Assembly: GCF_008329645.1 (NCBI RefSeq)
Contig: NZ_CP043474.1
Coordinates: forward strand, 1,922,001 to 1,986,000
Direction of reading: 5' to 3'
Length of the DNA stretch: 64,000 nucleotides
Source: Mycolicibacterium grossiae
GTDB taxonomy: Bacteria; Actinomycetota; Actinomycetes; Mycobacteriales; Mycobacteriaceae
This document shows, piece after piece, positions 1-11,159 of this stretch (within the stretch, counting starts at the first letter, position 1; the number at the start of each line of letters is the position of its first letter). The position numbers were made by a program, and so were the translations under genes. The notes beneath the pieces were generated by a model. It searched no databases. It was given only the letters and a program-made list of their open reading frames with translations, and was not told the origin of the DNA.

Positions 1-387
1 GACGGCGGGTCGACGCGGGCGTCGAACCTAAAGTGCCTGTGCCGTTTTCACCATCTCGTCAAGACGTTCTGGGGCTGGCGTGACGAGCAGTTCGACGACG
101 GCACCGTGCTGTGGACTGCGCCGACGGGCGTCCGCTACGTCACCGTCCCGGGCGGTGTCGCGTTGTTCGGCGGGCTGGCCGCGCCGGGGACCGCGACGCC
201 TGCGCCGAGCCCCGAGGGCCCGTGCACCGACCGGACCGCGATGATGCCGCACCGCCGCCGGAGCCGACGCCAACAACGGGCGGCCGACGTCCTCGCCGAG
301 CGCACCGCCAACCACCGCGCCCGGATGGAGCGGCTGCGACGCTATGCCGGGGGCGGCACCCGTGACGGCACGCCACCACCGTTCTGA
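1..387 (+). CDS. HNH endonuclease, 13E12-repeat (DUF222) family, C-terminal part
   Basis: The frame is open from the first base and ends in TGA at 385-387, so only the last 128 residues are present. The segment SNLKCLCRFHHLVKTFW near the start of the visible part is the cysteine/histidine core of an HNH nuclease. The following DDGTVLWTAPTG and the Arg-rich tail are typical of mycobacterial 13E12-repeat proteins, which carry an N-terminal DUF222 domain (outside this window). These proteins are common, multi-copy and of unproven function in mycobacteria. The last 46 bases overlap the end of the convergent permease gene. Family call is confident; biological role is not known. Confidence 0.75.
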   Translation, partial: DGGSTRASNLKCLCRFHHLVKTFWGWRDEQFDDGTVLWTAPTGVRYVTVPGGVALFGGLAAPGTATPAPSPEGPCTDRTAMMPHRRRSRRQQRAADVLAERTANHRARMERLRRYAGGGTRDGTPPPF

Positions 388-1634
388 GCGGCGGTGCGGA
401 AGCCCAGCGCCCGCATGCCGTGGTAGACCACCAGCGCGGCGATCGATCCCAGGGCGATGCCGGTGAACGTGAGATCCCCGGCTGTCCAGGTGAAGTCGGC
501 GATGCCGATGATGAGCGGGATGGCCGCCGTCATCTGATTGATCGGCAGGCCGAAGTCGACGTGGTTGGTGAGCCAGATGCGGATGCCGAGCACCCCGACG
601 AGCCCGTAGAGCACGACGGTGGCGCCGCCGAGCACGCCGGCGGGAATGGCGGAGATCAGCGCACCGATCTTCGGGCACATCGCCAGCACGATCGCCACCA
701 CGGCCGCCACCCAGTACGCCGCGGTCGAGTACACCCGGGTGGCCGCCATGACACCGATGTTCTCCGCGTACGTCGTGGTGGCCGAGCCGCCGCCCAGCCC
801 GGCCAGCGTGGTGGCGACGCCGTCGGCGGCGATCGCGCGCCCCAGCAGCGGGTCGGTGTCGGTGGCGGTCATCTGCCCGACCGACTTCACGTGGCCGATG
901 TTCTCGGCCAGCAGGGCGATCACCGCGGGCAGGAACAGCGGCAGCACCGCGAGGGAGAAGGTGGGCGTGGTGAAGTCGGGCAGGCCGATCCAGGCCGCGG
1001 AGTCGATGGCCGCCTTGGCGGCGGGGTCGACGTCGTCGAGGATCCACGCCAGCACGTAGCCCAGCACCACGGCGATGAAGATCGCCAGGCGGCCGATGAT
1101 GCCGCGGAAGAACGCCAGCGTCGCGACCAGCAGCACCAGCGTCACGATGGCGACCAGCGGGCCCTTCTCGAAGTTGGCCTTGGCCGCAGGGGCCAGGTTG
1201 AACCCGATCAGCGCCACCACGGCGCCCGTCACCACCGGTGGCAGTGCCGCGTTCAGCCAGCGCGTCCCGACGACGTGCACCACGCCGCCGACGACGACGA
1301 GCACCAGGCCGAGCGCCACCAGTCCGCCGAGCGCACCGCCCGGGCCCTGCGAGCCGACGGCCGCCACCACTGGCGAGATGACGGCGAAGCTCGACCCGAG
1401 GTAACTCGGCAGGCGGTTGCCGGTGATGATCAGGAACAGGATCGTGCCGATGCCGGAGAACAGCAGCGTCGTGGCGGGCGGGAACCCGGTGAGCACCGGG
1501 ACCAGGAACGTCGCGCCGAACATCGCCACCACGTGCTGTGCGCCGATGCCGATCGTCCGTGGCCAGCTCAGCCGCTCGTCGGGTGCGACGACCACGGCGT
1601 CGCGGGCCACGGGGGTCCAGCGCAAAGCGTTCAC
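342..1634 (-). CDS. uracil/xanthine permease (NCS2 family, UraA-like)
   Basis: This 430-residue membrane protein has about 12-14 hydrophobic segments. The N-terminal block QHVVAMFGATFLVPVLTG and the following GNRLPSYLGSSFAFI-like stretch (here GSSFAVISP) are NCS2 signatures, as are AENIGHVKSV and the GGSATTTYAENIG loop in the second half, which supply the nucleobase- and proton-binding glutamates. It should import uracil or xanthine by proton symport across the plasma membrane. The start is GTG (1632-1634) with no clear ribosome-binding site. The exact substrate cannot be told from sequence alone. Its 3' end overlaps the HNH gene on the other strand. Confidence 0.88.
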   Translation of the reverse strand: MNALRWTPVARDAVVVAPDERLSWPRTIGIGAQHVVAMFGATFLVPVLTGFPPATTLLFSGIGTILFLIITGNRLPSYLGSSFAVISPVVAAVGSQGPGGALGGLVALGLVLVVVGGVVHVVGTRWLNAALPPVVTGAVVALIGFNLAPAAKANFEKGPLVAIVTLVLLVATLAFFRGIIGRLAIFIAVVLGYVLAWILDDVDPAAKAAIDSAAWIGLPDFTTPTFSLAVLPLFLPAVIALLAENIGHVKSVGQMTATDTDPLLGRAIAADGVATTLAGLGGGSATTTYAENIGVMAATRVYSTAAYWVAAVVAIVLAMCPKIGALISAIPAGVLGGATVVLYGLVGVLGIRIWLTNHVDFGLPINQMTAAIPLIIGIADFTWTAGDLTFTGIALGSIAALVVYHGMRALGFRTAAQNGGGVPSRVPPPA

Positions 1635-1653
1635 GAATGGGAACTACACACCA

Positions 1654-2868
1654 TCACGGGGCGGTGTGCACGCCGATCCGGCGGCGCACGCCGAACGCCA
1701 GCGCGCCGAGCAGCACCACCGCGGCCCCGGACAGCACCGCGGCCGTCGGCAACGCGAACGCGACCACCACGCAGCCGATCAGCCCGATGGTCGGCACCAC
1801 GCGGCGCCCGAGGGTGAACGCCGAGGCGTTGGCGATCGCGTAGTAGACCAAGACCGCGAACGACGAGAAGCCGATCGCCCCGCGGACGTCGACCAGCGCC
1901 ACGACGACGGCGACCACGACGCCCACGGCGATCTCGGCGCGGTAGGGCGTGTCGAACCGGGGGTGGATGGCCGCCAGCGTGCCCGGCAGATGCCGATCAC
2001 GGGCCATGGCCAGCGTCGTGCGCGAGACGCCCAGGATGAGTGCGAGCAGCGACCCGAGGGCGGCGACCACCGCGCCGACCCGGACGACGGGTGCGAGCCC
2101 GGGATGGCCGGCCGCCGTGACCGCGTCGGCCAGCGGCGCCGTCGCCGACGCCAGGCCCGAGGCGCCCAGTGCGGACAGCACCGTCACCGCCACCGCCGCG
2201 TAGACCACCAGCGTGATGGTCAGCGCGGTGCTGATGGCCCGGGGGATGACGGTCGCGGGGTCGCGGACCTCCTCGCCGAGCGTCGCGATCCGGGCGTACC
2301 CGGCGAACGCGAAGAACAGCAGCCCGGCCGACTGCAGCACCCCGCCCACGCCGACGCTGCCCTGAAACGTCGTCGAGCCGATGCGGCCCGGGTCGACGGC
2401 GACCACGACGACCATCACGAGGACGGCGAGCACCACGGCCACGATGACGCGGGTCAGCAGCGCCGACTTCTGGACGCCGGCCACGTTGACCGCCGTCAGG
2501 GCGAGCACGGCGGCGACGGCGACGGCGTTCGCGTGCGCCGGCCACGCGTAGGCGCCGACGGTGAGGGCCATCGCCGCACACGACGCCGTCTTGCCGACCA
2601 CGAAGCTCCAGCCCGCCGCGTGACCCCAGAACGGGCCCAGGCGCTCCCGGCCGTACACGTAGGTGCCGCCGGACTGGGGGTAGCGGGCGGCCAGCCGGGC
2701 CGACGACGTCGCGTTGCAGTACGCCACCAGCGCCGCAATGGCCAGGCCGAGCGGCAGCCAGCTCCCCGCGGCGGCCGCGGCGGGCGCCATGGCGACGAAG
2801 ACGCCCGCCCCGATCATCGAACCGAGGCCGATGACGACGGCGTCGAACGTGCCGAGGCGGCGCTTCAC
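1654..2868 (-). CDS. APC-family amino acid permease
   Basis: A 404-residue protein with about 12 membrane spans. It opens with GLGSMIGAGVFVAMAP, the conserved TM1 glycine-rich segment of the amino acid-polyamine-organocation superfamily that forms the unwound substrate site. The YPQSGGTYVYGRE loop and a later FFAFAGYARIATLGEEVRDP segment (TM6 plus the loop after it) fit the same family. It likely moves an amino acid or related cation. It starts at GTG 2866-2868, three bases after the DoxX-like gene ends, so the two are probably co-transcribed. Substrate is not predictable here. Confidence 0.85.
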   Translation of the reverse strand: MKRRLGTFDAVVIGLGSMIGAGVFVAMAPAAAAAGSWLPLGLAIAALVAYCNATSSARLAARYPQSGGTYVYGRERLGPFWGHAAGWSFVVGKTASCAAMALTVGAYAWPAHANAVAVAAVLALTAVNVAGVQKSALLTRVIVAVVLAVLVMVVVVAVDPGRIGSTTFQGSVGVGGVLQSAGLLFFAFAGYARIATLGEEVRDPATVIPRAISTALTITLVVYAAVAVTVLSALGASGLASATAPLADAVTAAGHPGLAPVVRVGAVVAALGSLLALILGVSRTTLAMARDRHLPGTLAAIHPRFDTPYRAEIAVGVVVAVVVALVDVRGAIGFSSFAVLVYYAIANASAFTLGRRVVPTIGLIGCVVVAFALPTAAVLSGAAVVLLGALAFGVRRRIGVHTAP

Positions 2869-2871
2869 CGC

Positions 2872-3138
2872 CTAACGGTTGCGGACGATGTTGATCGCGA
2901 GATACGCGCCGTAGCCGACGAGGCCGGCGAGGGCCAGCTTGCGGGTGGCGGGCACGGCGATCCCGAGGCCGATCGCCGTCTCCAGCCCACCGTTGACGTA
3001 GATGAACTTCTGAGTGTCACGCGGAAAGGCATTGCGGGTGATCGACTCGAACGCGTCCGGCTTGACGAAGTGCGCCACCCCGGTGCCGGCGACGGCGAGT
3101 CCGGCGATGGTTGCGGCCTTCGAATTCTGTTCTGGCAC
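2872..3138 (-). CDS. small DoxX-like integral membrane protein
   Basis: An 88-residue protein with two or three hydrophobic segments (residues about 10-24, 47-63 and 66-84). The arrangement AGTGVAHFVKPDAFE followed by an NGGLETAIGLG segment resembles the DoxX/MauE-type four-helix membrane proteins seen throughout mycobacteria, here in a short version. The GTG start at 3136-3138 is preceded by GAAGGG seven bases upstream, a good ribosome-binding site. It lies 33 bases after the monooxygenase and 3 bases before the APC permease. Function unknown. Confidence 0.7.
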   Translation of the reverse strand: MPEQNSKAATIAGLAVAGTGVAHFVKPDAFESITRNAFPRDTQKFIYVNGGLETAIGLGIAVPATRKLALAGLVGYGAYLAINIVRNR

Positions 3139-3171
3139 GGTGAAACCCTTCTCTGCTACGGGCGAATCGGA

Positions 3172-4662
3172 TCAGGCGATGCGGTAGTCGTCGAGCGGGA
3201 ACTCGGAGGCCTCCCGGATGGCGGTCTGCGTCGACATCGGTCGCAGCAGGCTCGGCTCACCCTGGGGATTGAAGTAGTAGGACCGTGACGAGGTGCAGTT
3301 GCCGATCGTCCACAGCGAGCCGCCGAGCAGTTCGGTCATGCGGTCGAGGTAGGCGGCGTTGGCCTCCTCGGTGACCTCGAACGTCGTCGCGCCGCGGCGC
3401 TTCACCTCGCCGAACAGCCGCTCCATCAACCGCATCTGGTATTCCATCGTGTTGAAGAAGTTCAAGCCGAGGAACGCATACGGGCTGGCGAGACTGAGGT
3501 AGTTCGGGAAGTACGGCATGGAGACGCCCTGGTAGGCCTGGAAACGCGTGTCGCGCCACCACTTCCCGAGGTTGCGGCCCTCGCGGCCGATGACCTCGAT
3601 GGCCGGGAAGTTGGCCTCCCACAGGTCGAAGCCGGTGGCCAGCACCAGGGTGTCGATCTCGGTCTTGGTGCCGTCGGCGTTGACGATGCCGTCGGTCGTG
3701 ACGTGGTCGATGCCGGCGTCCTGCAGGTGCACGTGCGGCTTGGTGAACGCGCGGAAGTACTTGTTGGAGAACGTCGGTCGCTTGCAGCCGATGTCGTAGT
3801 CCGGCGTCAGCCTGCGCCGCAGGTCCTTGTCCCGGATCTGGATGAACTGGTGGATCTTGCACAGGTCCATCGCCGAGATGTTGAGCCGCCGGAAGAACGG
3901 CACCCGGTAGTTCACCACGCCGACGGTGATCATCGCCTCGTAGATCGTGTCGGTGATGGCGCGGACGATGCGCTGGGTGAACGGGATCCGCGCGAAGATC
4001 CGCTTGGTGCGCTCGGAGAACTCCAGGTCGACCTTGGGCGCGACCCAGATGGGCGTGCGCTGGTAGACGGTCAGCTCGGCGGCCGACGCCGCGAGTTCGG
4101 GGATGAGCTGCACGGCGGTGGCGCCGGTGCCGATGATCGCGATGCGCCGCCCGCGGGGATCGAAGTCGTCGTCCCACTCGGTCGTGTGGATGACGGTGCC
4201 CGCGTAGTCGGCGATGCCCGCGATGTCGGGCACCTTCGGCTGGGACAGGAAGCCGGTGGCGGTCAGCAGGTAGGTGGCCGTCAGCGTCGAGCCGTCCCCG
4301 AGCGCGACGCGCCACACCGAGGCGTCCTCGTCCCAGCGCGCGCCCTGCACCACGGTGGAGAAGCGGATGTGCTTGCGCACGTCGTACTTGTCGGCGACGT
4401 GATCGGCGTACCGCTTGATCTCCGGGCCGGGAGTGAACAGGCGCGACCAGTTCGGGTTCGGCTCGAAGAAGTAGGAGTACGTCGTGGTGGGGACGTCGAC
4501 GGCGAGACCCGGGTAGTGGTTGACGTACCAGGTGCCGCCGAGGTCGTCCTCGCGCTCGAGGATGACGAAGTCATCGATGCCCAACCGCTTGAGCTGGATG
4601 GCCGCGCCGATGCCGGCGAAACCGGCGCCCACGATGACCGCGTCGTGCTGCTCCGAAGTCAT
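3172..4662 (-). CDS. flavin-containing monooxygenase, Baeyer-Villiger type
   Basis: A 496-residue flavoprotein. The N-terminal Rossmann motif GAGFAGIGAA (residues about 12-21) binds FAD, a second dinucleotide motif GTGATAVQ near residue 178 binds NADPH, and YAGTVIHTTEWDD fits the FxGxxxHxxxWD-type fingerprint that separates class B Baeyer-Villiger oxygenases and FMOs from other flavoenzymes. It should use NADPH and O2 to oxygenate ketones or nitrogen/sulfur compounds; the substrate is unknown. M. tuberculosis has several related enzymes such as EthA. TACCGT lies at 4669-4674, six bases before ATG 4662, consistent with a leaderless transcript. Confidence 0.88.
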   Translation of the reverse strand: MTSEQHDAVIVGAGFAGIGAAIQLKRLGIDDFVILEREDDLGGTWYVNHYPGLAVDVPTTTYSYFFEPNPNWSRLFTPGPEIKRYADHVADKYDVRKHIRFSTVVQGARWDEDASVWRVALGDGSTLTATYLLTATGFLSQPKVPDIAGIADYAGTVIHTTEWDDDFDPRGRRIAIIGTGATAVQLIPELAASAAELTVYQRTPIWVAPKVDLEFSERTKRIFARIPFTQRIVRAITDTIYEAMITVGVVNYRVPFFRRLNISAMDLCKIHQFIQIRDKDLRRRLTPDYDIGCKRPTFSNKYFRAFTKPHVHLQDAGIDHVTTDGIVNADGTKTEIDTLVLATGFDLWEANFPAIEVIGREGRNLGKWWRDTRFQAYQGVSMPYFPNYLSLASPYAFLGLNFFNTMEYQMRLMERLFGEVKRRGATTFEVTEEANAAYLDRMTELLGGSLWTIGNCTSSRSYYFNPQGEPSLLRPMSTQTAIREASEFPLDDYRIA

Positions 4663-4690
4663 GGAAGGACGGTACCAGGGGTAACGGCTA

Positions 4691-5311
4691 CTACTTCAGC
4701 GTGCCGGTGCGCGGCTGGTCGAACGTGGCGATGCACGTCACGGCGCGGTCGCCGACGTCCCAGGTCTCCTTCGTCGGGTACAGGACGAACACCCCGACCG
4801 TCTCGTCGAGCATCGCGTCGGGGGAGTAGGTCGCCAGCTCCTCGGGGCACTTGTTCTGCCACTCGTCGATCGCCGCCGCGCCCGGGTAGTCGCCGTCGGG
4901 CATGTTCAGCACGGCGTACACCTCGCCGCCGTGCGGCTTGGCGCAGTCGACCGTCGGCAGGGTCATGATGCGCGACTCGGTCGGCACGTCGGTGATGCAG
5001 CTGCCGACCTGGACGTCGGTGGCCACGACGCGGTCCTTGAAGGCGAATGTCAGGACCGCGACGACGCCGATGCCGACCACGGCCAGTACGCCGACGACGA
5101 CCAGGGCGATGATGAGCGGCTTCTTCGACTTCTTCGGCGGCGGCTGCGGCGGGTAGCCCTGCGGGTACGGCGTCCCGTAGGGACCCTGCTGGTAGGGCAG
5201 CGGCGGGGGAGGCGGGGGCGGGTAGCCCGGCTGCTGCGGATACCCCGGACCGTACGGCGGCGGCGGCTGCTGCCCGTAGGGCTGGTTCGGGTCTCCGGAC
5301 GGCCAGGTCAC
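4691..5311 (-). CDS. proline-rich single-pass membrane protein with septum-formation domain
   Basis: About 206 residues. The first 60 are a Pro/Gly/Tyr/Gln-rich low-complexity cytoplasmic tail ending in KKSKK, then one transmembrane helix (about residues 64-90), then an extracellular domain beginning VQVGSCITDVP with four cysteines, like the actinobacterial Septum_form domain. I place the start at GTG 5309-5311 because a TATGTT hexamer at 5318-5323 sits six bases before it (leaderless pattern); an adjacent GTG at 5312-5314 is the alternative. Precise function unknown; a role at the cell envelope or septum is inferred from the domain only. Confidence 0.7.
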   Translation of the reverse strand: MTWPSGDPNQPYGQQPPPPYGPGYPQQPGYPPPPPPPLPYQQGPYGTPYPQGYPPQPPPKKSKKPLIIALVVVGVLAVVGIGVVAVLTFAFKDRVVATDVQVGSCITDVPTESRIMTLPTVDCAKPHGGEVYAVLNMPDGDYPGAAAIDEWQNKCPEELATYSPDAMLDETVGVFVLYPTKETWDVGDRAVTCIATFDQPRTGTLK

Positions 5312-5330
5312 CACCGGAACATAGCAGCAA

Positions 5331-5944
5331 TCAGGGCAGCAGACCGATCGCCGCCGTGACCGCCAGCGCGGGCACGTCGAGGGTCTTCGAGCCGAGGTCG
5401 TGCCGGGCTCCGGTCACCTCGACGACTCTCGTCGGCGCGCCGACGAGAGCGGCCGCCGCGCGCACCTCGTCCACCGTCCCGAACGGGTCGGACGTGCCGT
5501 GGGTGAAGACCGTCGGCGCCGCGATCGCCGGCAGGTGTGCGGTGCGGGCGCGTTCCGGCTTGCCCGGGGGGTGCAGTGGATAGGAGAACAGCGTCAGCAC
5601 GGCGACGTCGAGCCCGTCGGCGACCGCCATGGACGTCATCCGTCCGCCGTAGGAGTGGCCGCCCGCGAGCACCGGGCGGTCCGGGACCAGGGTGCGGGCG
5701 AGCGCGACGGCCTCGGCCACGCCCTCCTGATCGGCCGTCGCCGATCCGGACGGCGGGCCCTTCGGGCGGCGCCTGCGGTAAGGCAGGTCGTAGCGGACGG
5801 CGAGCCAGCTGCGGCGCGCCCACTCGTCGCACACGCGCACCAGCATCGGCGCGTCGCGGTTGCCGCCGGCCCCGTGCGTCAGGACCACCGCTCCGGCCGG
5901 CGTGCCGTCCGGGTGGTGCGCGACCCCGGCGATGGCGTCGAGTG

Positions 5945-5948
<4 letters not shown>
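5331..5948 (-). CDS. alpha/beta hydrolase, dienelactone-hydrolase/KANL3-like
   Basis: A 205-residue alpha/beta hydrolase. THGAGGNRDAP is the oxyanion loop, GGHSYGGR holds the nucleophile serine, THGTSDPFG the acid and GARHDLG the histidine, so the catalytic triad is complete. The start is GTG 5946-5948, whose last two bases begin the thiD stop (GTGA), so translation is coupled to thiD. A longer frame reading back into thiD exists but would overlap it by 88 bases. Because it is the third gene of the TPP-riboswitch operon, a link to thiamine metabolism is possible; its substrate is unknown. Confidence 0.8.
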
Positions 5949-8430
<2,482 letters not shown>

Positions 8431-8494
8431 ACACAAGCTACCCCAGCTTCCTCGGGTGTGCGTGACATCGGGAATGCGCATCGACGCGGACTCA

Positions 8495-8507
8495 TTAACT
8501 TAGGTAA
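8495..8507. promoter_or_regulatory. imperfect palindrome, possible operator of the MFS gene
   Basis: TTAACTTAGGTAA is a 13-base near-palindrome (10 of 13 positions symmetric) in an AT-rich island between the riboswitch and the DHA2 exporter. It is 37 bases before the exporter's GTG. It could bind a MarR- or TetR-type repressor; no such gene is adjacent. Weak evidence. Confidence 0.3.
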
Positions 8508-8544
8508 CGTATGTGTTTTGGGGACCGAGGCGAAGAGCGGTGAC

Positions 8545-10284
8545 GTGACCACAGAGATCGAAGCGACGACCAGAACCGACGCCGAAGGGGTGCGGACGGC
8601 GCGCCGACGCCTGCGGATGGACCACGATCACCCGCACTACAAGTGGATCGTGTTGTCGAACACCACGCTCGGCACGCTGTTGGCCACCATCAACGCGTCC
8701 ATCGTCTTGATCTCGCTGCCGGCGATCTTCCGCGGCATCGGCCTGAATCCGCTGGCCCCGGGCAACGTGAGCTACCTGCTGTGGATGCTGATGGGCTACC
8801 TCGTCGTCACGGCGGTGCTCGTCGTGCCGTTCGGGCGGCTCGGCGACATGCTCGGCCGCGTCCGCATCTACAACCTCGGCTTCGTCGTGTTCACCGTCGC
8901 CGCGGTGGCGTTGTCCTTCGACCCCTTCCACCTCGGCGGCGGCGCCGTCTGGCTCATCGCCTGGCGCGTCGTGCAGGGCGTCGGCGGCGCGATGCTGATG
9001 GCGTCCTCGTCGGCGATCCTCACCGACGCCTTTCCGGCGAACCAGCGCGGCATGGCGCTCGGCGTCAACATGGTGTCCGCCGTGGCGGGGTCGTTCCTCG
9101 GCCTGCTGATCGGCGGCGCGCTGTCGGAGTGGCACTGGAAGGCCATCTTCTGGGTCGGCGTGCCGATCGGCCTGGCCGGCACCATCTGGAGCCTGCGGTC
9201 GCTGCGCGAGCTGGGCGCCCGCACCCCGGGCCGCCTCGACTGGGCGGGCACGTTCACCTTCGGCATCGGGTTGACGGTGCTGCTCACCGGGATCACGTAC
9301 GGCATCCAGCCCTACGGCGACTCGTCGACCGGCTGGACCAACCCGTGGGTGATCGGCGCCATCGGCGGTGGCCTGCTGCTGCTGGTCGTCTTCTGCCTCG
9401 TCGAACTGCGCGTGGCGCAACCCATGGTCGACGTCCGGCTGTTCCGGTCGGCGACGTTCGGCATGGGCAACCTGGCCGGCCTGATGTCCTCGGTGGGGCG
9501 CGGCGGGCTGCAGTTCATGCTCATCATCTGGCTGCAGGGCATCTGGCTTCCGTTGCACGGCTACGACTTCGAGTCGACGCCGCTGTGGGCTGCCATCTAC
9601 ATGCTGCCCGTCACGGTGGGCTTCCTGATCGCCGGTCCGCTGGCCGGCTCGCTGTCGGACCGCTTCGGTGCGCGCCCGTTCACCGTGGGCGGCATGGTGC
9701 TCATGGCCGGGTCGTTCGTGGCGCTGGTGCTCATCCCGGTCGACTTCGACTACTGGGTGTTCGCCGTGCTGATCTTCCTCAACGGGCTGGGCGGCGGCAT
9801 CTTCACCGCGCCGAACACCGCGGCCATCATGTCGAGTGTGCCTGCCGCGCAACGTGGTGCGGCCTCGGGCGTGCGGGCGACGTTCTTCAACGCCGGGTCG
9901 TCGCTGTCGATCGGCATCTTCTTCTCGCTGATGATCGTGGGCCTCGCGAACACGCTGCCCTCGGCGCTCAGCTCGGGCCTCCAGGACCAGGGCGTCTCGG
10001 CCGACGTGGCCCACCAGGTCGCCGGGCTGCCTCCCGTCGGCAGCCTGTTCGCCGCCTTCCTCGGGTACAACCCGATGGCCGAGCTGCTGGAGCCGTACCA
10101 CGCCCTGCAGCAGCCCGGGGTCGACGCCGCGGCCCTGACCGGCAATGCCTTCTTCCCGCACCTCATCGCCGGTCCGTTCCACAGTGGCCTGGTGGTGGTC
10201 TTCGTCGCCGCGGCGGTCATGATGGCGATCGGCGCGGTGGCGTCGATGTTCAACCCGGGGCGGTACGCGACGCCCGACGCGTGA
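8545..10284 (+). CDS. MFS transporter, DHA2 (14-span drug:H+ antiporter) family
   Basis: A 579-residue membrane protein with about 14 hydrophobic spans. Motif A of drug:proton antiporters is present as [11 protein letters not shown], followed by the [10 protein letters not shown] segment of span 4 (motif B) and a motif-C-like [14 protein letters not shown] in span 5. The family exports lipophilic cations, drugs or small metabolites using the proton gradient. I place the start at GTG 8545 because the conserved region begins shortly afterwards; the frame stays open upstream to 8410 but runs through the riboswitch region. It diverges from the thi operon. Substrate unknown. Confidence 0.82.
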   Translation: MTTEIEATTRTDAEGVRTARRRLRMDHDHPHYKWIVLSNTTLGTLLATINASIVLISLPAIFRGIGLNPLAPGNVSYLLWMLMGYLVVTAVLVVPFGRLGDMLGRVRIYNLGFVVFTVAAVALSFDPFHLGGGAVWLIAWRVVQGVGGAMLMASSSAILTDAFPANQRGMALGVNMVSAVAGSFLGLLIGGALSEWHWKAIFWVGVPIGLAGTIWSLRSLRELGARTPGRLDWAGTFTFGIGLTVLLTGITYGIQPYGDSSTGWTNPWVIGAIGGGLLLLVVFCLVELRVAQPMVDVRLFRSATFGMGNLAGLMSSVGRGGLQFMLIIWLQGIWLPLHGYDFESTPLWAAIYMLPVTVGFLIAGPLAGSLSDRFGARPFTVGGMVLMAGSFVALVLIPVDFDYWVFAVLIFLNGLGGGIFTAPNTAAIMSSVPAAQRGAASGVRATFFNAGSSLSIGIFFSLMIVGLANTLPSALSSGLQDQGVSADVAHQVAGLPPVGSLFAAFLGYNPMAELLEPYHALQQPGVDAAALTGNAFFPHLIAGPFHSGLVVVFVAAAVMMAIGAVASMFNPGRYATPDA

Positions 10285-10385
10285 CCTCTCGCGCGTGCCC
10301 GCACCAGATGTGAACTTGGTATGACCATCGGCGAGGAACGTTCAGGATTCGAGACGAACGGCTATTGACCTCGCATGAGGTTCAC

Positions 10386-11159
10386 ATGACGACCGCTCCG
10401 GTGCGGCCGCGCGCGCAGCAACCGCGGGCCGCCATCCTCGGCAAGTTGCCCCCCATCCGTCGCGAGGACGGGTCACCGATCCGGGTGCTGTTGGTCGACG
10501 ACGAACGGGCCCTGACCAACCTGGTCAAGATGGCGTTGCACCACGAGGGCTGGACCGTGGAGACTGCGCACGACGGCCGGGAGGCGCTCGCGAAGTTCGG
10601 CTCGGTCGAGCCCGACGTGGTGGTGCTCGACATCATGCTGCCGGGCCTCGACGGACTGCAGATCCTGCAGCGCCTGCGGACCGCGGAGAGCTACACGCCG
10701 GTGTTGTTCCTGACCGCCCGCGACACGGTCGCCGACCGCGTCGTGGGGTTGACGTCCGGTGCGGACGACTACATGACGAAGCCATTCAGCCTCGAAGAAC
10801 TCGTCGCTCGACTGCGTGGTCTGATCCGCCGCACCGGCGAGCCCGCACCGCGCGAGGACACCGAGCTGGTCGTCGGCGACCTGACGCTGGACGGGGCGAG
10901 CCGTGACGTCACCCGGGCGGGGGAGCGCATCGAACTCACCACCACGGAGTTCGAGCTGCTGCGCTTCATGATGCGCCACCCGCGGCGCGCCCTCAGCCGC
11001 GAGGAGATCCTCAAGGAGGTGTGGAACTACTCGTTCGACGGGCGCACCAGCATCGTCGACCTCTACATCTCCTACCTGCGCAAGAAGGTGGACGCCGGCC
11101 GGGCGCCGATGATCCACACGGTGCGCGGAGTGGGGTATCAGCTCCGGCCGCCGTCGTGA
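10386..11159 (+). CDS. OmpR/PhoP-family response regulator
   Basis: A 257-residue two-domain regulator. The receiver domain (about residues 33-145) has the acidic pair in LLVDDERA, the phospho-acceptor Asp82 in VVLDIMLPG, the Thr in LFLTARD and the Lys in YMTKPFS; the C-terminal winged helix ends in YLRKKVD and HTVRGVGYQLR. The receiver is close to that of mycobacterial PhoP and TcrX. ATG 10386 is chosen over an upstream in-frame TTG (10365) because GAGG at 10376-10379 is well spaced for it. Its stop overlaps the start of the sensor kinase (GTGA), its cognate partner. Confidence 0.93.
   Translation: MTTAPVRPRAQQPRAAILGKLPPIRREDGSPIRVLLVDDERALTNLVKMALHHEGWTVETAHDGREALAKFGSVEPDVVVLDIMLPGLDGLQILQRLRTAESYTPVLFLTARDTVADRVVGLTSGADDYMTKPFSLEELVARLRGLIRRTGEPAPREDTELVVGDLTLDGASRDVTRAGERIELTTTEFELLRFMMRHPRRALSREEILKEVWNYSFDGRTSIVDLYISYLRKKVDAGRAPMIHTVRGVGYQLRPPS

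Noticed and set aside
1417..3288. 623-residue frame on the + strand
   Set aside because: Antisense shadow of the APC permease and permease genes; composition is Arg/Ala/Gly/His-rich without domains.
8495..8513. Possible IdeR (iron) box
   Set aside because: The sequence resembles TTAGGTTAGGCTAACCTAA at too few positions and the gene nearby is not an iron gene.
8500..10182. 560-residue frame on the - strand
   Set aside because: Antisense to the DHA2 exporter; the exporter frame has clear membrane spans and motif A.
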